A stretch of 64,000 nt of DNA from DASRHK01 sp963776465 (GCA_963776465.1 CAVZMV010000002.1:1674001-1738000), one strand, 5' to 3'. Shown: positions 1 through 9,476, numbered from the stretch's first letter. Translations and numbers: made by a program. The notes: generated by a model from the letters alone, not told the origin.

Positions 1-2978
1 ACCCGCCGTTCACCTTCCGCGTCATGGTCGTGCGCGCGTTCTGGCCCGGCGCGACCGCCGACGAGGTCGACCGCGAGGTCACCGACCGCATCGAGGAGAA
101 GCTGCAGGAGCTGGAATCGCTGGACTTCCTGAAGTCGTACTCGCGCCCCGGCGAGTCGCAGGTGTTCGTCGTCGTGCGCGACGATTTGCCGCCCAAGGTC
201 ATGCAGGAGGCCTTCTACCAAGTGCGCAAGAAAGTCGGCGACATCGCCTACACGCTGCCCGCTGGCGTGCTCGGCCCGTTCTTCAACGACGAGTTCGGCG
301 ACACCTACGGCAACATCTACGCGCTGCAGGGCAAGGACTTCAGCTATCAGGAGCTGAAGAACTACGGCGATCGCATCCGCCAGAGATTGCTGCGCGTCCG
401 CGACGTCGCCAAGGTCGAGTTCCTCGGCGTGCAGGAGGAGCGGATCTACGTCGAGATCGCCAACGCCAAGCGCTCACAGCTCGGCATCCCGCCGACGCTG
501 GTGCTCGACACGCTGCGGGCGCAGAACGAGATCGTGCCCTCGGGCGCGTTCGACACCGCGACCGACAAGATCTACGTGCGCGTAACCGGGGGCCTCAAGA
601 GCGTCGAGGACGTGCGCAACCTGCCGCTCGCCTGGCAAGGCAAGACCTTCCGCTTGGGCGACATCGCGCAGGTCGTGCGCACGTACCAGGAGCCGCCGGG
701 GCCGCGCCTGCGCTTCAACGGCGAGCCGGCCATCGGCATCGCCGTGTCGATGGAGAAGGGCGGCGACATCATCCGCCTGGGCAAGAAGCTGGACGCCGAG
801 TTCTCCGGCATCAGCGACAGCCTGCCGCTGGGCATGAGCTTCGCGCGCGTGGCCGACCAGCCGGCCGCGGTCAGGCGAGGTGTCAGCGAGTTCGTGCGGT
901 CGCTGTTCGAGGCCGTGATCATCGTGCTGGCGGTGAGCTTCCTGTCGCTGGGGCTGCGTACCGGGCTGGTCGTCGCCCTGTCGATCCCGCTGGTGCTGGC
1001 GATGACCTACGCGGGCATGCGCTACTTCGGCATCGACCTGCACAAGATCTCGCTGGGATCGCTGGTGCTGGCGCTGGGCCTGCTCGTCGACGACGCGATC
1101 ATCGCGGTGGAGATGATGTCGGTGAAGCTCGAGCAGGGCCTGTCGCGCGTGCGCGCCGCGGCGTTCGCTTACACCAGCACTGCGTTTCCGATGCTGTCCG
1201 GCACGCTGGTGACCGCGGCAGGATTCCTGCCGATCGCAACCGCTGCCAGCAGCACGGGCGAGTACACGCGCTCGATCTTCCAGGTGGTGACGCTCGCGCT
1301 GCTCCTCTCCTGGATCGCCGCCGTCATGTTCGTGCCCTTGCTGGGCTACCGGCTGCTGCCCGAGAAGGCGCCGGATCACGCGGGCAAGCCGCATGACGAG
1401 AACGCGATCTACCAGACGCCGTTCTATTCGCGGTTCCGCGACGTCGTGCGCTGGTGCGTGGACCGGCGCTGGACGGTGATCGGGCTCACCTTCGCGACGT
1501 TCGTCGCGGCGATCGGACTCTTCAAGCTGGTGCCGCAGCAGTTCTTCCCGTCGTCGACGCGCCTCGAGCTGCTGGTGGATCTCAAGCTCGCGGAGGGCTC
1601 GTCGATCGTCGCCACCGAAGCGGCGGCGCAGCGGCTGGAGAGCCTGCTGAAGAAAGAGGACGGCATCGACAGCTACGCCACCTACATCGGCAGCGGCGCC
1701 CCCCGTTTCTACTTGCCGCTCGACCTGCAGCTGCCGCAGTCGGGCTTCGCGCAGTTCGTCATCAACACGCACGACCTGAAGGCGCGCGAGGCGCTGCGCG
1801 GCAGACTGCTGGAGATGCTGCCGCGCGAGTTTCCCGATCTGCGCTGGCGCGTCAATCGCCTCGAGAACGGCCCCCCGGTCGGCTACGTGTTGCAGTACCG
1901 CGTTTCCGGTCCCGACCGCGCCGTGCTGCGCGACGTCGCCGACAAGGTGGCGGGCGCGCTGCGCGCCAATCCCAATCCGGTGGGCATCAACCTGGATACC
2001 AACGAAGCCTCCAAGGTGATCCGCGTCAACCTCGACCAGGATCGCGCACGCGCATTGGGTGTCTCGACGCAAACCGTGTCGCAGATGCTGCAGGCGGCGA
2101 TCGCCGGCGCGACGCTGACCACGCTGCGCGAGGACAACCGGCTGATCGCCATCCAGGCGCGCGGGCCCTGGGCCGAGCGCCTGGAGCTGGAGCTCCTCGG
2201 ATCGCTGTCGATCCCGACCGCCACGGGCGCCAACGTGCCGCTCAACCAGATCGCCCGGCTGGAGTACGGATTCGAGGACGGCATCCTGTGGCGTCGCGAT
2301 CGCGTGCCGACGCTGACGGTGCGCGCCGACATCAACGCCGACATCCAGCCGCCCGAGGTGGTCAAGCAGCTGGCGCCCGCGATCGACCAGCTCCGCGCCG
2401 AGCTGCCGCGCGGCTATCGCATCGACGTCGGCGGCACGGTGGAGGACAGCGGCAAGGGGCAGGCCAGCGTCAACGCCGGCATGCCGCTCTTCATGCTCGT
2501 GGTGATGACCGTGCTGATGATCCAGCTGCGCAGCTTCTCGCGCGTGATCATGGTCGTGCTGACGGCGCCGCTCGGGCTGGTCGGCGTCGCCGTGGCGCTG
2601 CTGCTGTTCGGCAAGCCGTTCGGCTTCGTCGCCATGCTCGGCACCATCGCGCTGTTCGGCATGATCATGCGCAACAGCGTCATCCTGGTCGACCAGATCC
2701 AGCAGGACATCGATCGCGGCATGCCCAGCTACGACGCCGTCATCGAGAGCACGGTGCGCAGATTCCGCCCCATTGTGCTGACCGCCGCTGCTGCGGTGCT
2801 GGCGATGATCCCGCTGACGCGCAGCGCCTTCTTCGGTCCGCAGGCGGTGGCGACGATGGGCGGCCTGGTCGCGGCGACGGCGCTGACGCTGCTGTTCCTC
2901 CCCGCGCTCTATGCCGCGTGGTTCCGCGTGCGCAGGGAGCAAACGCCGGCGCCGCGCGCCGTGGACGCCATCGCGTAA
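1..2978 (+). CDS. RND-family efflux transporter, inner-membrane permease subunit (5' end missing)
   Basis: Proton-driven permease of a tripartite efflux pump of the AcrB/HAE1 type, expected in the inner membrane. The frame is open from the first full codon at base 3 and gives 991 residues. The first visible residues (PPFTFRVMVVRAFWPGATA) normally follow the first transmembrane helix, so roughly 40-50 N-terminal residues lie outside the window, and the ATG at base 24 is internal. The central membrane block holds the proton-relay aspartate pair in GLLVDDAIIAVE (visible residues 363-364). Two large periplasmic loops flank it and a second helix block lies near the C-terminus (about 2480-2930). 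The partner adaptor gene would be upstream, outside the window. The substrate cannot be told from sequence. Confidence 0.93.
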   Translation, partial: PPFTFRVMVVRAFWPGATADEVDREVTDRIEEKLQELESLDFLKSYSRPGESQVFVVVRDDLPPKVMQEAFYQVRKKVGDIAYTLPAGVLGPFFNDEFGDTYGNIYALQGKDFSYQELKNYGDRIRQRLLRVRDVAKVEFLGVQEERIYVEIANAKRSQLGIPPTLVLDTLRAQNEIVPSGAFDTATDKIYVRVTGGLKSVEDVRNLPLAWQGKTFRLGDIAQVVRTYQEPPGPRLRFNGEPAIGIAVSMEKGGDIIRLGKKLDAEFSGISDSLPLGMSFARVADQPAAVRRGVSEFVRSLFEAVIIVLAVSFLSLGLRTGLVVALSIPLVLAMTYAGMRYFGIDLHKISLGSLVLALGLLVDDAIIAVEMMSVKLEQGLSRVRAAAFAYTSTAFPMLSGTLVTAAGFLPIATAASSTGEYTRSIFQVVTLALLLSWIAAVMFVPLLGYRLLPEKAPDHAGKPHDENAIYQTPFYSRFRDVVRWCVDRRWTVIGLTFATFVAAIGLFKLVPQQFFPSSTRLELLVDLKLAEGSSIVATEAAAQRLESLLKKEDGIDSYATYIGSGAPRFYLPLDLQLPQSGFAQFVINTHDLKAREALRGRLLEMLPREFPDLRWRVNRLENGPPVGYVLQYRVSGPDRAVLRDVADKVAGALRANPNPVGINLDTNEASKVIRVNLDQDRARALGVSTQTVSQMLQAAIAGATLTTLREDNRLIAIQARGPWAERLELELLGSLSIPTATGANVPLNQIARLEYGFEDGILWRRDRVPTLTVRADINADIQPPEVVKQLAPAIDQLRAELPRGYRIDVGGTVEDSGKGQASVNAGMPLFMLVVMTVLMIQLRSFSRVIMVVLTAPLGLVGVAVALLLFGKPFGFVAMLGTIALFGMIMRNSVILVDQIQQDIDRGMPSYDAVIESTVRRFRPIVLTAAAAVLAMIPLTRSAFFGPQAVATMGGLVAATALTLLFLPALYAAWFRVRREQTPAPRAVDAIA

Positions 2979-3006
2979 TTCGCGCGGCGCCTGTAGGCTG
3001 CGCGCG

Positions 3007-3912
3007 ATGGCCGCAGCCAAGCTCACACGCTATGCCTGGATCTCCATCGGCGCCGCCCTGGCGACGATGGCGCTCAAGACCGTTGCCTGGCTGCTCACCG
3101 ATTCCGTCGGCCTGCTGTCCGACGCGCTCGAGTCGCTGGTCAACGTCGGCGGCGCGACCATGGCGCTCCTGATGCTGCACTGGGCGGCGGCGCCGCCGGA
3201 CGACGAGCACGCCTACGGCCACAGCAAGGCCGAGTATTTCTCCAGCGGCTTCGAGGGCACGCTGATCCTGGTGGCGTCGATCGCGATCGGTTGGGCCGCC
3301 ATCCAGCGGCTGCTGCATCCGCAGCCGATCGAGCAGGTCGGCGTCGGCCTGGCGGTGTCGGCCGTCGCCACCGTGATCAACCTCTTCGCCGCCCGGATCC
3401 TGCTACGCGCGGGGAAGGATCACGGCTCGGTGGCGCTGGACGCCGACGGCCATCACCTGATGACCGACGTCTGGACGTCGCTCGGCGTGTTCGCGGGCGT
3501 GGGCCTGGTCGTGCTGACCGGCCAGACGATCTTCGATCCGCTGACCGCCCTGGCGGTGGCGGTGAACATCATGTGGACCGGCGTGCGCCTGCTGCGCGAA
3601 GCCACCGCCGGGCTGATGGACGCCGCCTGGCCCGAGGAAGAGCAGCGCGCGCTCACCGAGGTGCTGGCCGAGTTCCAGGCGCCCGGCATCGGCTTTCACG
3701 CCGTGCGCACGCGCCGCGCGGCCGCGCGGCGGTTCGTCTCGTTCCACGTGCTGGTCCCCGGCGCCTGGACGGTGCAGAAGGGCCACGAGCTGCTCGAGCG
3801 CATCGAGGACCGGCTCGCCGAGCGCGTCACCAACGTCACCGTGCTGACGCACCTGGAGCCGATCGAGGATCCCGCCTCGTACGCCGACAGCGGTCTGGGG
3901 CGCCACGGCTGA
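3007..3912 (+). CDS. Cation diffusion facilitator (CDF) family metal transporter
   Basis: 301-residue inner-membrane divalent-cation/proton antiporter. Helix 2 carries the metal-site motif LLSDALESLVNVGG and helix 5 carries DADGHHLMTDVWTS, the paired D-x-x-x-D/H-x-x-x-D arrangement of CDF proteins. Six hydrophobic segments are followed by a soluble C-terminal domain with VTVLTHLEP, the usual ferredoxin-like cytoplasmic domain. I chose ATG 3007 because MAAAKLTRYAWISI leads straight into the first helix; the open frame continues upstream without family-like sequence. No Shine-Dalgarno is visible, and a weak extended -10-like TG-TAGGCT (2995-3000) sits 7 bases before the ATG. It follows the RND gene by 28 bases. 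The metal (Zn, Co, Fe or Mn) is not determined. Confidence 0.9.
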   Translation: MAAAKLTRYAWISIGAALATMALKTVAWLLTDSVGLLSDALESLVNVGGATMALLMLHWAAAPPDDEHAYGHSKAEYFSSGFEGTLILVASIAIGWAAIQRLLHPQPIEQVGVGLAVSAVATVINLFAARILLRAGKDHGSVALDADGHHLMTDVWTSLGVFAGVGLVVLTGQTIFDPLTALAVAVNIMWTGVRLLREATAGLMDAAWPEEEQRALTEVLAEFQAPGIGFHAVRTRRAAARRFVSFHVLVPGAWTVQKGHELLERIEDRLAERVTNVTVLTHLEPIEDPASYADSGLGRHG

Positions 3913-3985
3913 AGAAAAGCAAGGGTGTAGATATCACGCTGCCCGGGGCATAATGGTGCCCTAGGGAAGGACTACGCGCTCTGTC

Positions 3986-5440
3986 ATGAAGCAGCTCAGC
4001 GGCCTCGACACGATGTTCCTGAACCTCGAGACCAACGCCGTGCCCATGCACGTGGGCAGCGTCGCGATCCTCGACGCGTCCAAGGCGCCGCCGGGCTTCG
4101 GTTTCGCCGCGGTCAAGCAGCTGATCGAGAGCCGCCTGCACCTCCTGCCGATGTTCCGGCGCCGGCTGGTGACCTCGCCCCTGAACCTCGACCAGCCGTA
4201 CTGGATCGAGGATCCCGACTTCGAGCTGGAGAACCACGTGCGCCACCGCGCGCTGCCGCAGCCGGGCAGCGACCGCCAGCTGGCCGACTTCATCTGCGAC
4301 GTCATCAGCACGCGCCTGGATCGCGCGCAGCCCCTGTGGCGCGCGTACTACATCGAAGGGCTCAAGGGCGGCCGCGTCGCCTTGGTCACCAAGATCCACC
4401 ACGCCTGCATCGACGGCGTCTCCGGCGCGGAGCTGATGAGCACGCTGCTCGACCTCGAGCCCACGCCGCGCCAGGTGCCGTTGCCGGACCGGCCGTGGAC
4501 GCCCGAGCCCCTGCCGTCGCCGATGACGCTGGCGATGGCCACCGCCGGCGCGCTGCTGTCGACGCCGCGCGACGCGATCCGCCTGGCGCGCGATACCTTG
4601 CCGATCCTGTTCTCCGCCGGCCGCTCCGCCGTGGCGCAACGCATGGCTGCGCGCCGCGCGCGCACGCCGGTCGGGGACGACGGCGCCGGCATGAAAGCGG
4701 GCGTTGCGCCGCGCATGCTGTTCAACACGACGATCACGGCGCGGCGCTCGTTCGCCTTCCGCTCGCTGCCGCTGGCCGACATCAAGTTCGTCAAGAACGC
4801 GTTCGGCACGTCGGTGAACGACGTGGTGCTGACGATCTGCGCGGAAGCCTTGCGCGCTTACCTGCAGCAGCGCAACGCGCTGCCCGAGAAGACGCTGGTC
4901 GCGGCAATCCCGGTGTCGGTCCGCGCCGAGCACGAGAAGGGCACGCACGGCAACAAGGTGGTGATGGCGCGCTCCGCGCTCGGCACGCACATCGCCGATC
5001 CGGTCGAGCGGCTGCTGGCGATCAGCAAGCGCATGGGGACGGTGAAGAAAAGCTTCAAGGCGACGCCCGCGCGGCTGATGATGGACTGGATGAACGTGCC
5101 CGCGCCGGCGCTGCTGGCGCAGGCCGCGCGCTTGTACGAGAACTTCAGCATCCAGGACTACGTGTACCCTCCGTACAACCTCATCATCTCCAACGTTCCG
5201 GGCCCGCCCCAGCCGCTGTACTTCGCCGGCGCCAGGGTGCTCGCCAACTATCCGGTCAGCATCCCGTTCCACGGGCTGGCCTTCAACATGACGGTGATGA
5301 GCTACCAGGACAGCCTCGACATCGGGCTGACCGGGCATCGCGGCACCGTGCCGGATGCGGATTGCATCACCCAGGCCATGGCCGACGCGCTCGGCGCGCT
5401 CAAGAGCCGGGCCCAGCAGCAGCTCAGGAAAGCGGGTTAG
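3986..5440 (+). CDS. Wax ester synthase/diacylglycerol O-acyltransferase (WS/DGAT)
   Basis: 484-residue acyltransferase of the bifunctional WS/DGAT family, which esterifies acyl-CoA to fatty alcohol or diacylglycerol to make storage wax esters or triacylglycerol. The catalytic HHxxxDG motif is present as HHACIDG (residues 138-144). The N-terminus MKQLSGLDTMFL, the PLWRAYYIEGL block and the C-terminal NLIISNVPGPP block are characteristic of the family, and the length is usual. A -10-like CATAAT (3949-3954) and a purine-rich GGGAAGG (3964-3970) precede the ATG, but the latter is about 15 bases away, long for a Shine-Dalgarno. A LuxR-type regulator follows after 30 bases and could be co-transcribed. 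Confidence 0.93.
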   Translation: MKQLSGLDTMFLNLETNAVPMHVGSVAILDASKAPPGFGFAAVKQLIESRLHLLPMFRRRLVTSPLNLDQPYWIEDPDFELENHVRHRALPQPGSDRQLADFICDVISTRLDRAQPLWRAYYIEGLKGGRVALVTKIHHACIDGVSGAELMSTLLDLEPTPRQVPLPDRPWTPEPLPSPMTLAMATAGALLSTPRDAIRLARDTLPILFSAGRSAVAQRMAARRARTPVGDDGAGMKAGVAPRMLFNTTITARRSFAFRSLPLADIKFVKNAFGTSVNDVVLTICAEALRAYLQQRNALPEKTLVAAIPVSVRAEHEKGTHGNKVVMARSALGTHIADPVERLLAISKRMGTVKKSFKATPARLMMDWMNVPAPALLAQAARLYENFSIQDYVYPPYNLIISNVPGPPQPLYFAGARVLANYPVSIPFHGLAFNMTVMSYQDSLDIGLTGHRGTVPDADCITQAMADALGALKSRAQQQLRKAG

Positions 5441-5470
5441 CCACGAACCATGCATTGGGGGAAAAAATAA

Positions 5471-6382
5471 ATGAATGACACCGACCGCTTGATCGCCACG
5501 CTGTACACGGCCGCCGTGGAGGAGGACTGGCAGTCGTTCCGGTCGCGCGCGCTGACGCAGGTGCGCGACTGGCTTGGCGGCGTCGCTGCCGCCTGGCACA
5601 CGCGCAGCCCTGGCGCCGAGGGCGAGTTCACCGAGACGCCGCAGGGCCTGGGGCTGTCGCCGAAGGTCCTGCACTCGGTGCCGTTCGACGACAAGGCCGA
5701 GTCGCAGGTGACGGCCGACCTCGGCAGCAACGGCAAGCGTCCTGGCGTCGTCATCGGCTACCGCCATCGCGACGGCGCTCTGCAGAGCAGCGTCGCCATC
5801 TGGTTCGGCCCCGGCAAGCGCAAGCACGACGCGGAGACGGCGCGACGCGTGGTCTCGCACATGGTGGAAGCGGCAGCCGTGGCGCTCGCACAGTACATCG
5901 GCCGCGACGAGTGGCTGCACAACCTGGGGCGCTCCAACCGCGGCTCGACCGCGCTGGTCGACTCCAGCGGGACGTTCTACGCGACCAGCCCGCGATTCCG
6001 CTCGCTGCTGTCGGAGCGCTTCGGCGATCGGCCGCTGACCTCCCTGCCGTTCCCGCTGCCCGAGGAGGCCTTCGAGGAGAAGGGCCAGTTCAGCATGGGC
6101 GAGCTGCACTTCCGCGCGTCGCGCGCCGGATCGCTGGTGCTGCTGAACCTGCGCAAGGTGCTGCCGCTGGACGGCCTGTCGCCGCGCGAGCAGGAGATCG
6201 CCCGCGCGCTCGCCGAAGGCAAGACCTTCAAGTCGATCGCGCGACAGTTCGAGATCGCCATCTCGACCGTGGCCAACCACGCGTCGCGCATCTACAAGAA
6301 GATCGGCGTCTACCGGCGCGAGGACCTGGTGATGCTGATGCGCAAGCGCATCGCCACGAAGGCAGTTCCTGCCAAGGGCTGA
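5471..6382 (+). CDS. LuxR-type helix-turn-helix transcriptional regulator
   Basis: 303-residue DNA-binding regulator. The C-terminus (about residues 236-295) is a GerE/LuxR HTH: LSPREQEIARALAEGKTF, then IAISTVANHASRIYKKIGV. The residues before it do not show a recognisable autoinducer or receiver domain. There is no conserved phospho-acceptor aspartate, so the signal input is unknown; a GAF/PAS-like sensor fold is possible but not shown. It lies 30 bases after the WS/DGAT gene, suggesting a link with lipid storage, which is inference. An A-rich leader (GGGGGAAAAAATAA) precedes the ATG. Confidence 0.85.
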   Translation: MNDTDRLIATLYTAAVEEDWQSFRSRALTQVRDWLGGVAAAWHTRSPGAEGEFTETPQGLGLSPKVLHSVPFDDKAESQVTADLGSNGKRPGVVIGYRHRDGALQSSVAIWFGPGKRKHDAETARRVVSHMVEAAAVALAQYIGRDEWLHNLGRSNRGSTALVDSSGTFYATSPRFRSLLSERFGDRPLTSLPFPLPEEAFEEKGQFSMGELHFRASRAGSLVLLNLRKVLPLDGLSPREQEIARALAEGKTFKSIARQFEIAISTVANHASRIYKKIGVYRREDLVMLMRKRIATKAVPAKG

Positions 6383-6422
6383 AGACGCGCCGGACGCCGG
6401 CGGCGCTGCCGCGTCTGCCGCC

Positions 6423-7319
6423 GTGATCCTGCAGACCAGCGCGCTGGCCAAGCACTTCCATACCGGGAAGGCGCAGGTGCGCGCGGTCGACGGCGTCTCC
6501 TTCGACGTGCGCCAGGGCCAATGCTTCGGCCTGCTCGGCCCCAACGGCGCCGGCAAGTCCACCACCATCGAGATGCTCGAAGGCATCCTGGAGCCCAGCG
6601 CCGGGACGATCCGCTATCGCGGCGAGCCCATCGGCGGGCAGGGGAGCGTCGCCTACCGCGAGCGCATCGGCATCCAGTTCCAGTCCACCGCGCTGCAGGA
6701 TTTCCTCACCGTGCGCGAGAACCTGGCTTTCTTCGGCCGGCTCTATGCGAAACATCAGTCGCTGGAGAGGCTGGTCGAGGTCTGCAGGCTGGAGGAGTTC
6801 CTGGACCGTGACGCAAGCAAGCTCTCCGGTGGCCAGCGCCAGCGCCTGCTGCTGGCCATCGCGCTGGTGAACGACCCGGAGCTGCTGTTCCTCGACGAGC
6901 CCACCACGGGTCTCGACCCGCAGGCGCGCCGCAATTTCTGGGACCTGGTGCAGTCGATCAAGCGCGAAGGCAAGACGGTGCTGCTGACGACGCATTACAT
7001 GGAAGAGGCCTACGTGCTGTGCGACGAGATCGCGATCATGGACCACGGCCGCATCATCGCCCGCGGCAGCCCGCAGTCGCTGCTCGCCGAGCATTTCAGC
7101 GACGTGGTGGTCGAGCTGCCGGTCGACGACCTGCCGTCGCGGGACTGGCCGTTCGCCGTCATCCGCAACAACGGCCTGGCAGAGATCATGACCGCCGACG
7201 TCAACGGCGTGGTGCAGGCGCTGCTGCAGGCCGGCGTCTCGCTCGCGCAGCTCAAGGTGCGGCCGCGCACACTGGAGGATCTGTTCCTCGAGCTGACCGG
7301 CAAGGAATTGCGCGCATGA
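6423..7319 (+). CDS. ABC-2 type exporter, ATP-binding subunit
   Basis: 298-residue ATPase of a DrrA/YadG-like ABC-2 exporter. Walker A GPNGAGKST (about residues 39-47), signature LSGGQRQR (near 134) and Walker B LLFLDEPTTGLD (about 154-165) are intact, followed by the H-loop in LLTTHYMEEA. The C-terminal extension (about 220-298) is typical of this subfamily. The start appears to be GTG at 6423, since no in-frame ATG fits before the conserved LAKHFHTGKAQVRAVDGVSF block; no clear Shine-Dalgarno is visible. The matching permease follows, separated by an unusual 107-bp insertion. The exported substrate is unknown. Confidence 0.93.
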   Translation: MILQTSALAKHFHTGKAQVRAVDGVSFDVRQGQCFGLLGPNGAGKSTTIEMLEGILEPSAGTIRYRGEPIGGQGSVAYRERIGIQFQSTALQDFLTVRENLAFFGRLYAKHQSLERLVEVCRLEEFLDRDASKLSGGQRQRLLLAIALVNDPELLFLDEPTTGLDPQARRNFWDLVQSIKREGKTVLLTTHYMEEAYVLCDEIAIMDHGRIIARGSPQSLLAEHFSDVVVELPVDDLPSRDWPFAVIRNNGLAEIMTADVNGVVQALLQAGVSLAQLKVRPRTLEDLFLELTGKELRA

Positions 7320-7426
7320 CACGGTGCCGTGAGCGCTGTGTGCGAGCGTGGGTGCGGGAATGCGCGCTGAGCACCGACACCAAGTTCTCTCGGGAGCAAT
7401 TGCACGTGCGGAAGGTGCGCGCATGA
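7309..7426. repeat. 107-bp insertion bounded by an 11-bp direct repeat between ABC ATPase and permease genes
   Basis: The 11-mer TGCGCGCATGA occurs at the ATPase stop (7309-7319) and again at the permease start (7416-7426), exactly 107 bases apart. Removing 7320-7426 would join the genes through a perfect ATGA stop/start overlap, the usual layout for such pairs. The inserted piece starts with the inverted repeat CACGG-TG-CCGTG (7320-7331). It also supplies GGAAGG (7410-7415) 7 bases before the new start codon. It encodes no protein and no transposase. This may be a small mobile-element scar or a slippage duplication; I cannot tell which. Confidence 0.6.
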
Positions 7427-8442
7427 GCTTTTCCCGCATGTTGGCGATGGCGTGGGCGCGGACGCTCGAGTTCCTGCGCGATCGCTCGGCCCTGTCCTGG
7501 AACGCGCTGGTGCCGGTGATCATGGTCGCCGGCATCGCCTGGGTGTTCTCCGGGCCGGGGCGGCCGATGTTCAAGGTGGCGGTGGTGTCGTCCGCGGCGG
7601 TCAGCCCAGCGCTGCATCCATTCCTCGCCACGGCGCACGTGCAGTTCTACCGCGAGGACGATCTGCAAGGTGCCATCCGCAAGGTCGAGCGCCATCGCGT
7701 CGACATGCTGCTGGACCTGCGCCAGACGCCGGGCCGCTACTGGGTCAACGAGCAATCGCCCAAGGGCGAGGTGCTGGAGAAGCTGGTCGCGGCCAGCGAC
7801 GGGCCGAAGCTCGAGCGCCAGACCGCCTCGGGCGCGGAGATCCGCTACGTCGACTGGCTGGTGCCGGGTGTGCTCGGCATGAACATGATGTTCTCCTGCC
7901 TGTTCGGCATCGGCTACGTCATCGTGCGGTACCGCAAGAGCGGCTATCTCAAGCGGCTGAACGCCACGCCGCTAACCGCGCTGGAGTTCATCCTGGCGCA
8001 GCTGCTGTCGCGCCTGGCGCTGATCCTGTTCATAACCATCGCCGTGTTCGCGGGCACCAACGCCTTCCTGCACTTCCGCATGGAGGGGTCGTACCTCGAC
8101 CTGTTCGCGGTGACGCTGGTGGGCGCCATCGCCATGATCGCCATGGGCCTGGTGATCAGCGCGCGCGTCACCAGCGAGGAGCTGGCCGGCGGCCTGCTGA
8201 ACCTTTTGTCCTGGCCGATGATGGTCCTGTCCGGCGTGTTCTTCTCGGTCGACGGCGCGCCACCGGTGCTGCAGGCCGCCGCCGAGCTGTTCCCCCTGAC
8301 GCACCTGCTGACCGCGGCGCGCGCGGTCATGCTCGACGGCGCGCGTCTGTCGGAGCTGGCTTATCCGATGACCGTGCTCGGCGGCATGGCGGTGGTGTTC
8401 CTGGCCCTTGGTGCCAGTGTGTTCAGGTGGCGGCAGAATTGA
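7423..8442 (+). CDS. ABC-2 type exporter, membrane permease subunit
   Basis: 339-residue integral membrane protein of the ABC-2 family and partner of the ATPase just upstream. A cytoplasmic N-terminus leads to one helix (about residues 20-40), then a periplasmic domain of about 130 residues. Five hydrophobic segments follow, starting at VDWLVPGVLGMNMMFSCLFG, the core ABC-2 signature. ATG 7423 is chosen because MSFSRMLAMAWARTLEFLRD is the family-like N-terminus and GGAAGG sits 7 bases upstream. In-frame codons further upstream lie in the inserted repeat. The ATPase and permease probably form one exporter of unknown substrate. Confidence 0.9.
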   Translation: MSFSRMLAMAWARTLEFLRDRSALSWNALVPVIMVAGIAWVFSGPGRPMFKVAVVSSAAVSPALHPFLATAHVQFYREDDLQGAIRKVERHRVDMLLDLRQTPGRYWVNEQSPKGEVLEKLVAASDGPKLERQTASGAEIRYVDWLVPGVLGMNMMFSCLFGIGYVIVRYRKSGYLKRLNATPLTALEFILAQLLSRLALILFITIAVFAGTNAFLHFRMEGSYLDLFAVTLVGAIAMIAMGLVISARVTSEELAGGLLNLLSWPMMVLSGVFFSVDGAPPVLQAAAELFPLTHLLTAARAVMLDGARLSELAYPMTVLGGMAVVFLALGASVFRWRQN

Positions 8443-8459
8443 TCACGGGGGAAGAAATC

Positions 8460-9476
8460 ATGCGGTCGCGTAGAACGGAAGTGGCGATAGTCCTGGCGCT
8501 GTTGCTTACAGCGTGCGCCGGGGGCGGTGACGGAACGGGCAGTGGGACGGGCGGCGGGACGACCTCCGTGGACAGCAGCACGCTCTGCGTCTCGTCGAGC
8601 TGCGGCGATCGTACGGTGCTGCTGGACATCCCTGCGGCGGAGAACCAGATCTTCACGCCCGATGGCCGCTTGTTCATCAGCGCCGGGAGCGGGCTCTACG
8701 AAATCACCAAGGATGGAAACGGCGCTTTCGCCGCGGGGCTGATCACCGACGAATGCGGCTTCACCGGCATGGCGATCATCGGCGACATCCTCTACGTGAA
8801 TTGCGGCACCGGCGCGTTCTACGCGGCGCGCCTCGAACCGACGCTGCAGCTGCAGCAGATCTTCACGATCGAGGGCATGTGCATCTCCAACGGCATGGCC
8901 GCCGGGCCCGACGGCAACCTCTACGTCGTCGACGAGCCGCTAAACGTCAACCCGCCGGCGAACTGCGTGCCGCCGGATCCCAAGATCGTGCGGCTCAACG
9001 TCGACCCGGCCGATCCGTTCCACATCCTGGGCCAGGAGGTCTGGGTGCAGGGCAGCCCGGCCGGCTTGCTGTTCCTCGGGCTGAACAACGTGCTGCGTTT
9101 CCCCAACGGCCTGGTCAGCCAGGGCAATCGCTTCTTCGGCACCGACGGCGGCAGCGTCTATCGCGTCGACATGATGCCCGACGGCAGCGCAGGCAAGGTG
9201 GAGCTGCTCTTCTGGGAAGCGACCGCGCACGACGATCTCGGACTCGCCGGCGACGCGCTGGTGGTGACGGATTTCTTCAAGGGCCGCATCTTCCTGCTGT
9301 CACAGGAAGGCGAGCTGTTGCAGGAGACGAACCCGGCGCTGTTCGAGTTCCCGTCGTCGGCGCGCCTCGGCCGCGCGCCGATGTTCGAGCCGACCGACGT
9401 GATCGTCACCGAGACCGGCGTGCTCGGCGACCAGAGCTTGCCGCTGGATCATCTCAGCGTCTTCCGCCGCCGTTAA
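8460..9476 (+). CDS. Putative lipoprotein with SMP-30/NHL-like beta-propeller
   Basis: 338-residue protein with a lipoprotein signal: basic start MRSRRTEV, hydrophobic stretch, and lipobox LLTAC with the acylated Cys near residue 19. A Gly/Ser/Thr-rich linker follows. The mature part has repeated blade-like segments (FTPDGRLFISAGSGLYEI, GMAAGPDGNLYVVDEP, FFGTDGGSVYRVDMMPDGS), resembling SMP-30/gluconolactonase or NHL propellers. No catalytic set could be assigned, so the role (binding, lactonase or structural) is open. GGGGGAAGAAATC directly before ATG 8460 is a good ribosome site. It is 17 bases from the exporter permease and may share its transcript. Confidence 0.75.
   Translation: MRSRRTEVAIVLALLLTACAGGGDGTGSGTGGGTTSVDSSTLCVSSSCGDRTVLLDIPAAENQIFTPDGRLFISAGSGLYEITKDGNGAFAAGLITDECGFTGMAIIGDILYVNCGTGAFYAARLEPTLQLQQIFTIEGMCISNGMAAGPDGNLYVVDEPLNVNPPANCVPPDPKIVRLNVDPADPFHILGQEVWVQGSPAGLLFLGLNNVLRFPNGLVSQGNRFFGTDGGSVYRVDMMPDGSAGKVELLFWEATAHDDLGLAGDALVVTDFFKGRIFLLSQEGELLQETNPALFEFPSSARLGRAPMFEPTDVIVTETGVLGDQSLPLDHLSVFRRR

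Noticed and set aside
474..3026. Long open frame antisense to the RND transporter
   Set aside because: GC-rich codon bias leaves the opposite strand open. The translation is Arg/Gln/His-rich with no family resemblance, while the plus frame is a clear RND protein.
7320..7426. Insertion sequence between the ABC genes
   Set aside because: Only 107 bases, no transposase and no proper terminal inverted repeats; recorded as an insertion-like repeat instead.
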